A stretch of 64,000 nt of DNA from Alphaproteobacteria bacterium. Its GTDB lineage: Bacteria; Pseudomonadota; Alphaproteobacteria; SMXP01. The position numbers and the translations under genes were made by a program. This document shows positions 39,417-49,685 of the stretch, in pieces; position 1 is the stretch's first letter; each line of letters begins with the position of its first letter. The notes under the pieces are model-generated. The model was not told the origin of the DNA. It ran no database searches and saw only the letters and a program-made list of their open reading frames with translations. The stretch lies in the NCBI GenBank assembly GCA_028285305.1, contig JANQPV010000056.1:225096-289095 (forward strand), written 5' to 3'.

Positions 39417-40949
39417 TTAAAGTGGAATATTGTCGTGTTTCTTCCAGGGCTTGGAAACCTTCTTTGAACGAAGGACTTCAAGCGCCCTTGCAACCCTTCG
39501 ACGGGTAGAATGCGGCATGATGACTTCGTCTAGATAGCCTCGTTGCGCGGCAATGAAGGGATTGGCGAACCTCTCTTCATATTCATTCGTCCGCTGAGCG
39601 ATTTTCTCTTCATCACCAAGATCCGACCGGAAGATAATTTCAACGGCCCCTTTTGCGCCCATGACCGCGATCTCAGCCGTCGGCCAAGCATAGTTTATGT
39701 CGGCACCGATATGCTTAGACGCCATCACAACGTAGGCACCGCCATACGCTTTCCGGGTAATGAGCGTCACCAGAGGAACTGTGGCCTGGGTGTAGGCAAA
39801 GAGCAATTTGGCACCGTGCTTGATCAGACCGCCATATTCCTGTGCTGTTCCTGGCAAAAAACCCGGCACATCAACAAACGTTACAATGGGAATACTAAAG
39901 GAGTCACAGAAACGGACAAATCTAGCCCCTTTACGGCTTGCATCGCTGTCCAAAACGCCAGCCAATACCATTGGCTGATTGGCTACAATACCGACCGTTT
40001 GACCGTTGATCCGCGCAAAGCCAGTAATGATGTTCTTTGCAAAGGCCTCCTGAACTTCAAAGAAGTCGCCCTCGTCCACAATCTTATGCACCAACTCCAG
40101 CATGTCATAAGGCTTGTTGGGGTTTGAGGGTATGAGAGTGTCCAGTGACTTATCTTCGCGCGCAATTTCATCGTACACCGGGCGGGTCGGTGGTTTTTGT
40201 TTATTGTTCAGCGGCAGGAAATCGATGAGACGGCGAACTTGGCTCAGCGCCTCAATATCATTGTCATAAGCAAAATCGGCAATGGAGGACTTGCTCGTGT
40301 GGACCTTCGCACCGCCCAGCTCTTCGGCCGTCACCGTCTCTTGCGTAACGGTCTTCACCACATCTGGACCCGTCACGAACATGTAAGACGTATCTCTCAC
40401 CATAAAGATGAAATCCGTCATGGCCGGCGAATAAACGTCGCCTCCTGCGCACGGCCCCATAATGACTGAGATCTGAGGGATGACGCCCGAGGCTTCTACG
40501 TTTCGAAAGAAGACTTCGCCATAACCGCCAAGGGCATCGACGCCTTCTTGAATCCGCGCCCCGCCTGCGTCAAACAGACCGATGACCGGGGCACCGACCT
40601 TCAGTGCCATGTCTTGGATTTTGCAGATCTTTTGCGCATGCGCCCACGAGAGGGATCCCCCGAAAACAGTGAAGTCTTTTGCAAAGACATAGACCAAGCG
40701 GCCGTGAATGGTGCCCCATCCTGTAACTACGCCATCCCCTGGAATGCGCTGTTCGTCCATCCCAAACTCAGTGGTCTGATGCTCAACGAACATATCGTAT
40801 TCTTCAAACGACCCTTGATCCAACAGCAGGTCCAAGCGCTCACGCGCTGTAAGCTTTCCCCGGTTGTGTTGTGCTTCGATACGCTTCGCGCCGCCCCCCA
40901 TGCGGGCTCGCTCGCGTTTGTTCTCCAGTTGATGAAGTATTTCCTTCAT
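39417..40949 (-). CDS. pccB: Propionyl-CoA carboxylase beta subunit
   Basis: [86 protein letters not shown]. Confidence 0.95.
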   Translation of the reverse strand: MKEILHQLENKRERARMGGGAKRIEAQHNRGKLTARERLDLLLDQGSFEEYDMFVEHQTTEFGMDEQRIPGDGVVTGWGTIHGRLVYVFAKDFTVFGGSLSWAHAQKICKIQDMALKVGAPVIGLFDAGGARIQEGVDALGGYGEVFFRNVEASGVIPQISVIMGPCAGGDVYSPAMTDFIFMVRDTSYMFVTGPDVVKTVTQETVTAEELGGAKVHTSKSSIADFAYDNDIEALSQVRRLIDFLPLNNKQKPPTRPVYDEIAREDKSLDTLIPSNPNKPYDMLELVHKIVDEGDFFEVQEAFAKNIITGFARINGQTVGIVANQPMVLAGVLDSDASRKGARFVRFCDSFSIPIVTFVDVPGFLPGTAQEYGGLIKHGAKLLFAYTQATVPLVTLITRKAYGGAYVVMASKHIGADINYAWPTAEIAVMGAKGAVEIIFRSDLGDEEKIAQRTNEYEERFANPFIAAQRGYLDEVIMPHSTRRRVARALEVLRSKKVSKPWKKHDNIPL

Positions 40950-41084
40950 CCACGCCTCTTATGTGTTTGTTATGACTGAATAATCAGGCTCAGCTCGCGC
41001 AAGCCCCCGTTGACATAGCCTAGTTCAATTCAGATGCCAATCGCGGCGTTGATGACAGTTGGAATTTCAGCTGAAAACCTCTCG

Positions 41085-42128
41085 TCACGACGAGCGAATC
41101 CCCGCCGCTTCCGCTTTATCGACCAGGCGTTGATACTTCTTCTGGTCTTGGGAAATTCCCGTAACCGGGTGATAGAACCAAGCCAGTCTAAGAAGGTTGA
41201 TGGGATTGGCTCCGCCTAAGAGTTTGAGCAGTTTTGTATCAAGGATGGAGAAAGCCCGCGCATTGGGCTTGCCCACAATGATCTTCGACGCCGGCCGCTG
41301 CTCCGGCAGCAAAGCCGGAAGTGGGCGCTTGATGGCGGCGTACACGTAAATGGGTAAATCCAGAAAGAAGATACTATCGACAGCTGCCTTACGCAGGCGA
41401 ATAGCATCCATCAGCGTTGCCTGATCAAACGAGTACGTCCGACCGCCAACGGCCTCCGCTTCGATCTGCAGCGCATAGCCGTCTTCGTCCCGCCAATCCA
41501 CGACGGAACACATATACATGCCTTGCTCTAAGGTCTCGGCAGAGTCGAGGAACTCTGAACGCACGCGCTGTGAAATAAATACGGAGAACTTCGGCGGTAG
41601 CAACGGAAAACTCATTGCAAGCAGTCTGGACGGAGCTTCAATTGGTTCTTCGTAAAGAGCTCGGAGATTCCCCCTGCGAATCTGCCCAACGGACTTTACC
41701 AAATTCTCTTGTATCAAACGCGCCGCCTCTCCGCGTTCCTTGCTCCACGAGGGCGATGCCAGCCATTTGTTCAGAGTTTGATCGGGTTCAAAGCTCGCTG
41801 CGTAGGTCAGAAGGAATTCCGCGCGCAGATAAACAGAACGGGCATCCAGTGCATCTTCGAGCTGCTTAATGATTGTATTGCGCGATCTGGCCGGGATTCG
41901 GTAATCGATTCGCACATAGGATGCCCCTTTTGAACGGCTACCGCCTCCAAATCCCCCCAATCTACGAAAAGGGCGCAACCCTGCAAACGGAAGCGTAAGC
42001 GCCCAGCTTCCGACGAGAAACGCGATCAAGAAAACCAAGAACCAAACAGAACTCGGATCTTCGAACATCTGGCTTATTTCGTACCTATCCCCTACCAACC
42101 CGGGCAGCAAAAAGACCTGCCCACACAC
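41085..42128 (-). CDS. Uncharacterised single-TM-anchored protein
   Basis: Hydrophobic N-terminal segment SSVWFLVFLIAFLVGSWALTLPF then ~290 aa soluble domain; no motif recognised; start may be ATG near 42068. Confidence 0.65.
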   Translation of the reverse strand: MCGQVFLLPGLVGDRYEISQMFEDPSSVWFLVFLIAFLVGSWALTLPFAGLRPFRRLGGFGGGSRSKGASYVRIDYRIPARSRNTIIKQLEDALDARSVYLRAEFLLTYAASFEPDQTLNKWLASPSWSKERGEAARLIQENLVKSVGQIRRGNLRALYEEPIEAPSRLLAMSFPLLPPKFSVFISQRVRSEFLDSAETLEQGMYMCSVVDWRDEDGYALQIEAEAVGGRTYSFDQATLMDAIRLRKAAVDSIFFLDLPIYVYAAIKRPLPALLPEQRPASKIIVGKPNARAFSILDTKLLKLLGGANPINLLRLAWFYHPVTGISQDQKKYQRLVDKAEAAGIRSS

Positions 42129-42198
42129 CTTATTGCAAAGTTAGGCCGGGTATGTGTTCAATAAATGATACCCGACATCATAAATGCCGCAAATGCTG

Positions 42199-42912
42199 TC
42201 AAAGTCGCAACAAGTGCAACACTTCCGTCGCTGACAAGAAGTCTTTTTTTTGGGCATCAACCCGTCTTTCCGCGTCCAAATCTCTTCCCCAGCGCTTAAT
42301 TTGCCATTCCTCATCGACTCTGGATGCCTGCCAGGCTTCGTCCGCCGAGATGGCTTCGTGCAAAACAGCTGCAGCAATACAGAGAGATCCGGAGAGACGC
42401 GTTGTCAGATCGACCGCCGCCAACTGAAACGCTGAAAGCGCTTGGACCTTCTCCTTAAGTGTCTCAGCCAATTCGGCCTCTTGCACAACGGGGTGTAGAC
42501 TGTCGGTGAGAACGACCGCACATCCACATGTTTGCGAAATCCATTCGCAGATGGGGGTCAGATGCGCGTCCTGCATCTCGCGTAAGCTATCGGGCTCAGC
42601 AACCCGAAAGAACACCAAGTCGGTATCAAGATAGCCCAACAATTGGCCCATCGTTTCTTCTCGCGCCCCCGGCACGAGATCGATCGCGCTAAAACAAAGA
42701 CGGCTGAGCGGCAACAGATCGTAGCGCACTTTCGAGCCCTCAAGAGAGCGCCACTCCTGGGCTACCGCCTCGCCCAATGCGTCATTCGGCACCACGAATG
42801 GATTGCCCTTCGGCGTGCGCATCGGCCTTCCCATCAGTGTGAGGTGAAGTCCACCGTTGATCTTCTCCACAGCTGCGGAATCAAATGCGACACCTGAGCC
42901 CTGTTTCGCCAT
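42199..42912 (-). CDS. ATP12 family F1-ATPase assembly chaperone
   Basis: GGLHLTLMGRPMRTPKGNPFVVPNDALGEAVAQEWRSL; C-terminal ISADEAWQASRVDEEWQIKRWGRDLDAERRVDAQKKDF. Confidence 0.93.
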   Translation of the reverse strand: MAKQGSGVAFDSAAVEKINGGLHLTLMGRPMRTPKGNPFVVPNDALGEAVAQEWRSLEGSKVRYDLLPLSRLCFSAIDLVPGAREETMGQLLGYLDTDLVFFRVAEPDSLREMQDAHLTPICEWISQTCGCAVVLTDSLHPVVQEAELAETLKEKVQALSAFQLAAVDLTTRLSGSLCIAAAVLHEAISADEAWQASRVDEEWQIKRWGRDLDAERRVDAQKKDFLSATEVLHLLRL

Positions 42913-42918
42913 AGCGCC

Positions 42919-44745
42919 CTAACCCAAAAAGTCGCCTATGCAAGCTTGGCCGGCACCGGAAGCCCCCTGAGCCAACCGAGACAACGTCTCCGAAGTCACC
43001 GTGCTGGACGCCAATCCGGCCGAGAAGCTTGAAAACCCGCGTGCAACCCGTCTCGTGCGAAAATCGAAATCCGGCGTGTCGAGAAGTCCCGTAACAAAGA
43101 TGTCCCGTGCATCAGCCAACAAGCGCGGGTCCTTCGGTCTGGGCCGTAACTCCATATTGATCGTGCGCGCATCAAAATCAATCATGCCTGAACCCGAAGC
43201 AAAACTTTTATCTGTGTCCAAATAAACCAACCGGCTAAAGGCTTTGCCTTGGATAAGGTCAAAGGCGCCGACGAAACAGTTAATCTGCACAATGTCCTCG
43301 GCGTTTTTGTCCGCCTCTGATCTAATCATATGAGCCGTTATGGGATTGTCGGAAAGTCCAGAAAACTGGCCGTCAAACAGAGCCACGGTCAGATCGCCAT
43401 GAAGATCGGTCAGGATTTCCTCAGCGTTGGCGCCCGAAGAGGACAATTTGGCTGAGATGATGCTCTTTGCTGTTGTCTGAAAATCGATATTGAGCAACGT
43501 CCCCAGATCCCCCAGAGGCAGACTGCTCGCCTCCAAATCGACAGTGAGATCTGGAATATCCGACCACTTCATTAACGCGGAACCGGCAGCGGTCCCTTCG
43601 CCGAGACCAATTGAGAAGTCCACAAGTTCCGTTTTCTCTTCATCTCCATGCAGAACAAGTCGTATTGGCGATGCACGCACATCATCGATGGAAACCGCTT
43701 CCATTTCGACGTCCAATGTGACGTCAACCGGAAGGAAGGCCTCGGAGCCAGAGCCCGATCTCATCCATTTCCGCCAAGACAGGGCGCTGCCAACAGTCCC
43801 CAGATCCATCTCCCCCGCAGACTTCAGCTTCAAGGAAAACGCTTCTTGACTGACGCTGGGTGTGATCAGCGTACCGTTAACGTTGGCACCGGACACATAA
43901 CCTGAAAACACGCTGACGTAAGACCCGTTCTGATTTTCAGCAATTCTGAGAGAAAAACTATCATCGGTCCCGTTCCGCCGTTCTTCAGGATGCAACTGCG
44001 CGCGCAGCCGCAAGGGTGAGATTTCATCTATTTCACCGTCCCCAAGAAACGCAAGATCAGCAACTTGACCCTCAACACCAAATGTCAAGGCCCCCTCTTT
44101 GGACTGACCTTCCTCGTAAAACCGAATCTTCACCAATTCGGTTTCGCCATCGGGAACCAAGTGAACTGCAATGGCTCTCTCGTCCATATCGTATATGAGC
44201 TTCGGCACATGGACTTCGATCGGCTCAAAATTCCCATTTCGTACAAAGACAATGTCGAGGTCGTCGAATTCGATCTGCCCGATATCGACCAATTCGACAT
44301 AGTTGGGGCTACTCCTGGTCAACGCTGTCCAAGACTTGCGAAGCGCGGACAAATCAATTCCGGTTTCGTTACTGACAGGCACGACGAGCTCGCTTCGCAA
44401 AAAGACCACATCGCTGACCCTGAAAAGGCCGTGTTCCGCTGAAGGGAGCTGGGGCGCCACGCGCACTTCAAATCGGTCCGAACGGAGCAAGGGGGCATCT
44501 TCTTGGCTCCAATCTGCCGTTTCGTACAATCGGATATTGGATAGGCCCACAGTCGGCCGCGACAGAAGGCGGGTAACGAACAATCCTCCGTCGATTTCCA
44601 GAGGCGCCCCCGATTTCGCCTTTAAGTATGTCTCGACGCGCGCGCCAAAAACACTCGATCCGACCGGAGTGAAGCCCAGACCCACGATCAACACCAAAGA
44701 CAGAACAATCACGGAGACCCAAAGCCACCGAAAAAATCTCTTCAC
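42919..44745 (-). CDS. AsmA family protein
   Basis: N-terminal TM; VETYLKAKSGAPLEIDGGL, C-terminal DLHGDLTVALFDGQFSGLS...SGSGMIDFDARTINMELRPRPKDPRLLADARDIFVTGLLDTPDF. Confidence 0.82.
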   Translation of the reverse strand: MKRFFRWLWVSVIVLSLVLIVGLGFTPVGSSVFGARVETYLKAKSGAPLEIDGGLFVTRLLSRPTVGLSNIRLYETADWSQEDAPLLRSDRFEVRVAPQLPSAEHGLFRVSDVVFLRSELVVPVSNETGIDLSALRKSWTALTRSSPNYVELVDIGQIEFDDLDIVFVRNGNFEPIEVHVPKLIYDMDERAIAVHLVPDGETELVKIRFYEEGQSKEGALTFGVEGQVADLAFLGDGEIDEISPLRLRAQLHPEERRNGTDDSFSLRIAENQNGSYVSVFSGYVSGANVNGTLITPSVSQEAFSLKLKSAGEMDLGTVGSALSWRKWMRSGSGSEAFLPVDVTLDVEMEAVSIDDVRASPIRLVLHGDEEKTELVDFSIGLGEGTAAGSALMKWSDIPDLTVDLEASSLPLGDLGTLLNIDFQTTAKSIISAKLSSSGANAEEILTDLHGDLTVALFDGQFSGLSDNPITAHMIRSEADKNAEDIVQINCFVGAFDLIQGKAFSRLVYLDTDKSFASGSGMIDFDARTINMELRPRPKDPRLLADARDIFVTGLLDTPDFDFRTRRVARGFSSFSAGLASSTVTSETLSRLAQGASGAGQACIGDFLG

Positions 44746-44856
44746 CGCCTTACCCCGTTGACGGGCTACTTACGGGGAAACGCCCGCGAAGCCCATATAA
44801 GTTTCCGTTCAACTTAGATCGCGCCAACGCACAATGGAAGCTTGACACCGCACCGA

Positions 44857-45810
44857 TTACTCGTGGAATTCCAACAGCTCATCAGCATCGATCGGCGCCT
44901 GAAATCCAAGTAAGGACCAGGTTTCTTGCATATGATCGCTGAGTTGGGCGACAAATCTCAAGTCTTCTCCTGTTCGAGGGTGCTTTAACGCCAGAACGCG
45001 TGCGTGCAGATGCAACTTTTTGGGAATATTGGCATCAACGAGTTGATAATTAGGCAAGTGGTAGCGCCGATCACCAACAAGAGGATGACCCATCTCGAGA
45101 CAATGAAGCCTCAGCTGATGCGTTCGCCCCGTGCGCGGTTCCAGCCCAAGCCAAGCAAAGCGTCGTCCCGCCGCGCTGATCACCCGGTACGAGGTCTCCG
45201 CCATTTTGGCCGGGGCCGTCCTGTCATTCGATTTCTGAACACTTGACTTGATTTTGCCCCGAGCCGGCCGGGGCACACCAAAACAGAGGGCCCAATACAG
45301 TTTCGTTACACGCCGCGCTCGAAACGCTTCCGCAAGGCGAGAGGCCGCAAACTCGTTGCAGCCGGCGATTAAGACCCCGCTTGTTTCTTTGTCCAGACGG
45401 TGGACGAGCTTGGGGCGTTGTCCTCCTTTGCTCTCAAGCGAGTGAAACATTCCATCCAAATGCGCTTGGGTTTTGGAGCCCCCCTGAACCGCCAGTCCAG
45501 AAGGCTTGTTTAGTACGACAATGTCATCGTCCCGGTACAAAGTCATAGCCTCAAGAAGTCGCTTGTCCGTCTGAGAAACCTGTTTGCGTACCTGCGCCGG
45601 TTGGGAAAGCGAAGGTGGAATTCTGATCTCCTCACCTGCGGACACGCGAGACCCCGCCTTGCATCGCTTTCCATCCACGCGGATTTGACCGGTGCGCAAT
45701 AGCTTTTCTATCGTGTGATGGTTGGTGCTCGGATAGTGGCGCTTGAACCAACGATCAAGCCGAACTCCGTCCTCATCGGCTGTGACTATCTGCTTTCTTA
45801 CCTCAGCCAT
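44857..45810 (-). CDS. RluC/RluD family pseudouridine synthase with S4 domain
   Basis: DGVRLDRWFKRHYPS...LLRTGQIRVDGKR (S4), VLNKPSGLAVQGG, PKLVHRLDKETSGVLIAG, GRTHQLRLHCLEMGHPLVGDRRY. Confidence 0.93.
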   Translation of the reverse strand: MAEVRKQIVTADEDGVRLDRWFKRHYPSTNHHTIEKLLRTGQIRVDGKRCKAGSRVSAGEEIRIPPSLSQPAQVRKQVSQTDKRLLEAMTLYRDDDIVVLNKPSGLAVQGGSKTQAHLDGMFHSLESKGGQRPKLVHRLDKETSGVLIAGCNEFAASRLAEAFRARRVTKLYWALCFGVPRPARGKIKSSVQKSNDRTAPAKMAETSYRVISAAGRRFAWLGLEPRTGRTHQLRLHCLEMGHPLVGDRRYHLPNYQLVDANIPKKLHLHARVLALKHPRTGEDLRFVAQLSDHMQETWSLLGFQAPIDADELLEFHE

Positions 45811-46199
45811 GAACTCAACAAATCAAACACGATGAAGCCAAACCACAAGGCGAGTACAGAGGCAATGACCGACGCCATAACATAGAGTAAGGAAAGACTG
45901 TATGCGGATTGCTGAACCAGACCGACCGCATCGAGTGAAAATGCCGAAAAGGTCGTGAAGCCGCCCAGAAACCCAGTTGTCAAAAACAATCTGAGATTCT
46001 CGGACAGCTCCCCCGAAACCAAGAACCATTTGAACATCACACCCATAAGCAGCGAACCAACCACATTGACCGCCAATGTCCCCCAAGGAAAGCTCGACCC
46101 CAGAACTTGAGCACAGAACACAACAACGGCATAGCGCGAGGCGGCACCGAGTGCGCCGCCCGAAGCCACGGCCAACAGAGACTGTGCGCTTAGGGACAT
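45798..46199 (-). CDS. crcB: Fluoride efflux channel CrcB/Fluc
   Basis: GGALGAASRYAVV, PWGTLAVNVVGSLLMGV, LTTGFLGGFTTFSAFSLD. Confidence 0.95.
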   Translation of the reverse strand: MSLSAQSLLAVASGGALGAASRYAVVVFCAQVLGSSFPWGTLAVNVVGSLLMGVMFKWFLVSGELSENLRLFLTTGFLGGFTTFSAFSLDAVGLVQQSAYSLSLLYVMASVIASVLALWFGFIVFDLLSSWLR

Positions 46200-46241
46200 T
46201 GCAGAGGAGCACCGGGGATGAATGAAGGAGGCCTCATGACT

Positions 46242-47549
46242 CTAAGACTCTTTCTTCTCTGCTCGCAGCTTGCTGAATTTCTTCACGCGTTCCAGCAACT
46301 TTTGCTCAAATCCATGCTCTGTCGGCTGATAAAAGGATTGCCGCTCCATCTCCTCGGGAAAATAGCTTTGCCCGGAAAAACCCGACTCTGCATTAGGGTC
46401 GTACTCATATCCAGAACCGTATCCAAGTTCCTTCATGAGAGAAGTTGGGGCGTTGAGGATGTGTTTGGGAGGCATGTGCGAACCATGGGCTTTTGCCCCC
46501 GCCCGCGAGAACTTTGCCGCCATGTATGTCGCGTTGGATTTGGGGGCCAGCGCGAGATAAGCGACCAGCTCCGTAAGCGCTATGTCCCCTTCGGGGCTTC
46601 CCAAAAATTGGTAGCTCTCACGAGCGGCATTGGCGATCACAAGCGCTTGGGGGTCCGCCAAGCCGATATCCTCCATCGCAGCCCGCGTCATTCGCCGCAA
46701 GATGTAAAAAGGATCCTCTCCGCCAATGAGCATCCGTTCCAGCCAATAGAGTGAAGCATCCACATCCGAGCCTCGCACGGATTTATGTAAGGCACTGATT
46801 AGGTTATAGTGTTCCTCACGGCCTTTGTCGTAGAGGGGTGCTCTTCGTTGTGTGAGCTCGACAAGACGTTCCGAATTGATGAGCTCTTTGGTCTTAACCT
46901 GAAGAAGCTCTTCTGCGAGGTTTAGGAGATACCTGCCGTCCCCATCCGCCATCCCCACAAGGGTCTCTCGCGCTTCCGGCGTCAATGGAAGGGTACGAGC
47001 CTCAGAGTCTTCAGCGCGGCCAAGGAGAAGATCGAGGTCTGCAAGAGACAAGCGGTTCAGGACAAAAACCTGCGCCCGCGAAAGTACCGCTGAATTAAGT
47101 TCGAACGAAGGATTCTCCGTCGTCGCCCCAATCAGAACGATGGTTCCATCTTCCATATGTGGCAAGAAGCTGTCTTGCTGCGATTTATTGAACCGATGAA
47201 TCTCATCCACGAACAAGAGGGTTCCCCGGCCGGTCTGGTGCAGCGCTTTGGCCTGGTCAAACACCTTCCTCAGATCCGCAACACCGGCAAAGATCGCTGA
47301 AACGGGAACAAATTCCAAGTTGGTTTCATGCGCCAAAAGCCGGGCGATGGTCGTCTTTCCGGTTCCAGGTGGTCCCCACAGAATCATTGAGCTGAGTCGG
47401 CCAGCATCGATCATCCTGCGAATGGCCCCCTCTCCCTTCAACAGATGATCTTGCCCAACAACATCGCTTAAGTTCGTTGGACGCAGCCGGTCGGCCAGAG
47501 GCCTCGGCGCACTGTTTTCAAGCCCAGCTGCCTCGAATAGATTAGGCAT
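46242..47549 (-). CDS. rarA: Replication-associated recombination protein A (MgsA/RarA)
   Basis: PLADRLRPTNLSDVVGQDHLL, MILWGPPGTGKTTIARLLAHE, LLFVDEIHRFNKSQQDSFLPHMEDGTIVLIGATTENPSFELN. Confidence 0.96.
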   Translation of the reverse strand: MPNLFEAAGLENSAPRPLADRLRPTNLSDVVGQDHLLKGEGAIRRMIDAGRLSSMILWGPPGTGKTTIARLLAHETNLEFVPVSAIFAGVADLRKVFDQAKALHQTGRGTLLFVDEIHRFNKSQQDSFLPHMEDGTIVLIGATTENPSFELNSAVLSRAQVFVLNRLSLADLDLLLGRAEDSEARTLPLTPEARETLVGMADGDGRYLLNLAEELLQVKTKELINSERLVELTQRRAPLYDKGREEHYNLISALHKSVRGSDVDASLYWLERMLIGGEDPFYILRRMTRAAMEDIGLADPQALVIANAARESYQFLGSPEGDIALTELVAYLALAPKSNATYMAAKFSRAGAKAHGSHMPPKHILNAPTSLMKELGYGSGYEYDPNAESGFSGQSYFPEEMERQSFYQPTEHGFEQKLLERVKKFSKLRAEKKES

Positions 47550-47553
47550 GGTC

Positions 47554-48972
47554 CTAAAAGCGGTAGGATAAAGTCATTGTTTGGCCACCTCGACTGATGA
47601 CAAAATGCCAGCCATTCATCGGCTGAGCGAGGGCGGTTTCCAGCTGTTTGATCTTCTGGACTTTCTCACCATTCACTTCCAAAACGATATCACCGACCCG
47701 AAAGCCGAAACGTCTGGCAACAGACCGTCCCTCGACCCTTGAGATCACCAATCCGCTCTGATCCCAATCAAATCCATGCTCCTCAGCAAACGCCGGGGTC
47801 AAGACCGCAACTTCAGCGCCGCCCAGCGGATGATCCCCCTGCAGATTGACAGCTTCAGGGGTTAGACTTCCTGGTGCCCGGGCCAGTTTCACTTTTGCGA
47901 TGCGCTTTTGGCCTTTGCGGAGATAGGTCACAGAAACCACCTCACCGACCGTCCGGGTCGCAACCCGGTATGCGAGCCCTTGCAGATCGAAAATATCAAA
48001 ACTCCCGACCGTCGTAACCACATCGCCTGTCTTAATCCCTGCTTTGGCGAATGCGCTTTCCTTATGCAGTTTCGAGATAAGGACACCAATTGGACGATCC
48101 AGACCGAGCGATTCCGCAATATCGGAGGTGACAGTTTGACCTTTCACGCCGAGCCACGGCCGCACGATGGTCCCATCCAAAAGGGCCGCTGACACAACCG
48201 CTTTCACCATGTTCCCAGGGATCGCAAAGCCAATTCCGTTCGAACCGCCGCTTCGCGAGAAGATCGCGGTGTTCACGCCGACAAGCTTACCGTTCATATC
48301 AACCAATGCCCCACCCGAATTCCCCGGGTTGATGGCCGCATCGGTTTGAATGAAGAATTGATAGTCACTTACCCCGACTTGCGTTCGGGCCACAGCCGAC
48401 ACAATGCCGTTCGTTACTGTTTGTCCGACCCCGAACGGATTCCCAATGGCAAGAACCAAGTCACCCACTTCAAGGCGGTCTGAATCGGCAAAAGCAAGAG
48501 CCGGCAAAGTGACCCCTTTCGTGTCTAAACGGAGCACCGCCAAATCCGACTTCTCGTCTTGCAGAATGACTTGCGCATCGAATTCACGGCGGTCATTTGT
48601 CACCACAGTGAATGTATCACCGCCTTCAATCACATGATTGTTGGTGACGACAATCCCATCTTTTCGCAGGATAACACCCGACCCTAAGGAGTTTTCGATG
48701 CGTCTGCGCGGAACCCCCGCCCAATCGCGCCCAAAAAAGCGCTCAAAAAACGGATCTCCCATAAAAGGAGACCGTCGGGTCTCCACAACACGCTTGGTAT
48801 AGACGTTGACGACGGCCGGAGCTGCTTTGGAGACAACCGGCGCATAGGAGAGCTGGACCTCCGCCGTTGATCCCGGCACTTTCCTGACCGTTTCAGCCGC
48901 AGACGCGGACACGAAACACAAGGCGAATGCCAAGACAGCCAAACGAAAGATCTTCTTTTCTGCAAAAGACAC
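47554..48972 (-). CDS. DegQ/Do-like periplasmic serine protease with PDZ domains
   Basis: Signal peptide; SLGSGVILRKDGIVVTNNHVIEGGD, DLAVLRLD, DAAINPGNSGGALVDMNGKLVGVNTAIFS, two PDZ repeats. Confidence 0.93.
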   Translation of the reverse strand: MSFAEKKIFRLAVLAFALCFVSASAAETVRKVPGSTAEVQLSYAPVVSKAAPAVVNVYTKRVVETRRSPFMGDPFFERFFGRDWAGVPRRRIENSLGSGVILRKDGIVVTNNHVIEGGDTFTVVTNDRREFDAQVILQDEKSDLAVLRLDTKGVTLPALAFADSDRLEVGDLVLAIGNPFGVGQTVTNGIVSAVARTQVGVSDYQFFIQTDAAINPGNSGGALVDMNGKLVGVNTAIFSRSGGSNGIGFAIPGNMVKAVVSAALLDGTIVRPWLGVKGQTVTSDIAESLGLDRPIGVLISKLHKESAFAKAGIKTGDVVTTVGSFDIFDLQGLAYRVATRTVGEVVSVTYLRKGQKRIAKVKLARAPGSLTPEAVNLQGDHPLGGAEVAVLTPAFAEEHGFDWDQSGLVISRVEGRSVARRFGFRVGDIVLEVNGEKVQKIKQLETALAQPMNGWHFVISRGGQTMTLSYRF

Positions 48973-49012
48973 GGCACGAAACCTCTGGTCATAGAATACA
49001 ACAATGTAGTCC

Positions 49013-49141
49013 TAGAGCGCATCCAGGGTAAGGGAAAACCGGTTAACCGTCTGGAATCGCGCAAAACAAGGAATTTGGAGCCGCTTTGTGTTTCCGTCAA
49101 AACCAAAACGGCTCCAGGCTTATCCACGAAACCAAATCGGC
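49013..49141 (+). repeat. Bipartite palindromic interspersed repeat, copy B (plus a partial duplicate of its 3' arm)
   Basis: TAGAGCGCATCCAGGGTAAGGGAAAACCGGTTAACCGTCTGGAATCGCGCAAAACAAGGAATTTGGAGCCGCTTTGTGTTTCCGTCAAAACCAAAACGGCTCC, followed by GAAACCAAATCGGCTCT; aligns along its length with reverse complement of 54437..54540. Confidence 0.85.
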
Positions 49142-49180
49142 TCTAACTGCGATCGATGCCCAGATATAGTGCCGAGCACC

Positions 49181-49209
49181 AACCAAAAAAGGGGGCCATT
49201 GGCCCCCTT
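49181..49209 (-). terminator. Rho-independent terminator downstream of rplQ
   Basis: Minus strand AAGGGGGCCAATGGCCCCCTTTTTTGG: GC stem plus T tract. Confidence 0.93.
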
Positions 49210-49232
49210 AGAAATTCTCAAAACCCTTTGTT

Positions 49233-49658
49233 TCAGATTTCTTCCTGCAGTTCTTCTTCTTCGATTTGCGTCGGACCTGAATCCTGACCTTTGGCGTCTT
49301 CATCCCGGTCGACGAATTCGATGACAGCCATCGGGGCGGAGTCTCCATAACGAAATCCTGCCTTCAGAATGCGAGTATAGCCACCTGCCCGTTCCGCATA
49401 GCGCGGCGCCAATGTCTCAAACAGCTTGCCCACCATTTTGGCATCGCGCATTTTGGAAATGGCTTGCCGGCGGGCATGCAGGTCGCCGCGCTTACCCAAC
49501 GTGACCAGACGCTCAACGAATGGGCGAAGCTCCTTGGCCTTGGGCAAGGTGGTTACAATCTGCTCGTGTTTCACCAATGCAGCAGACATGTTGGCCAACA
49601 TCGCTTGGCGATGGGACGATGTCCGGTTTAGCTTTCTTTTTTTCAGACCGTGACGCAC
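49233..49658 (-). CDS. rplQ: 50S ribosomal protein L17
   Basis: [34 protein letters not shown]. Confidence 0.98.
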   Translation of the reverse strand: MRHGLKKRKLNRTSSHRQAMLANMSAALVKHEQIVTTLPKAKELRPFVERLVTLGKRGDLHARRQAISKMRDAKMVGKLFETLAPRYAERAGGYTRILKAGFRYGDSAPMAVIEFVDRDEDAKGQDSGPTQIEEEELQEEI

Positions 49659-49685
49659 CGGTCCCTCCTTCCGATTTCCGTCAGA

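Noticed and set aside
37388-40949. Methylcrotonyl-CoA carboxylase (leucine pathway) instead of propionyl-CoA carboxylase
   Set aside because: Beta-subunit sequence ([63 protein letters not shown]) is PccB-like; the isovaleryl-type dehydrogenase lies 14 kb away and is not linked.
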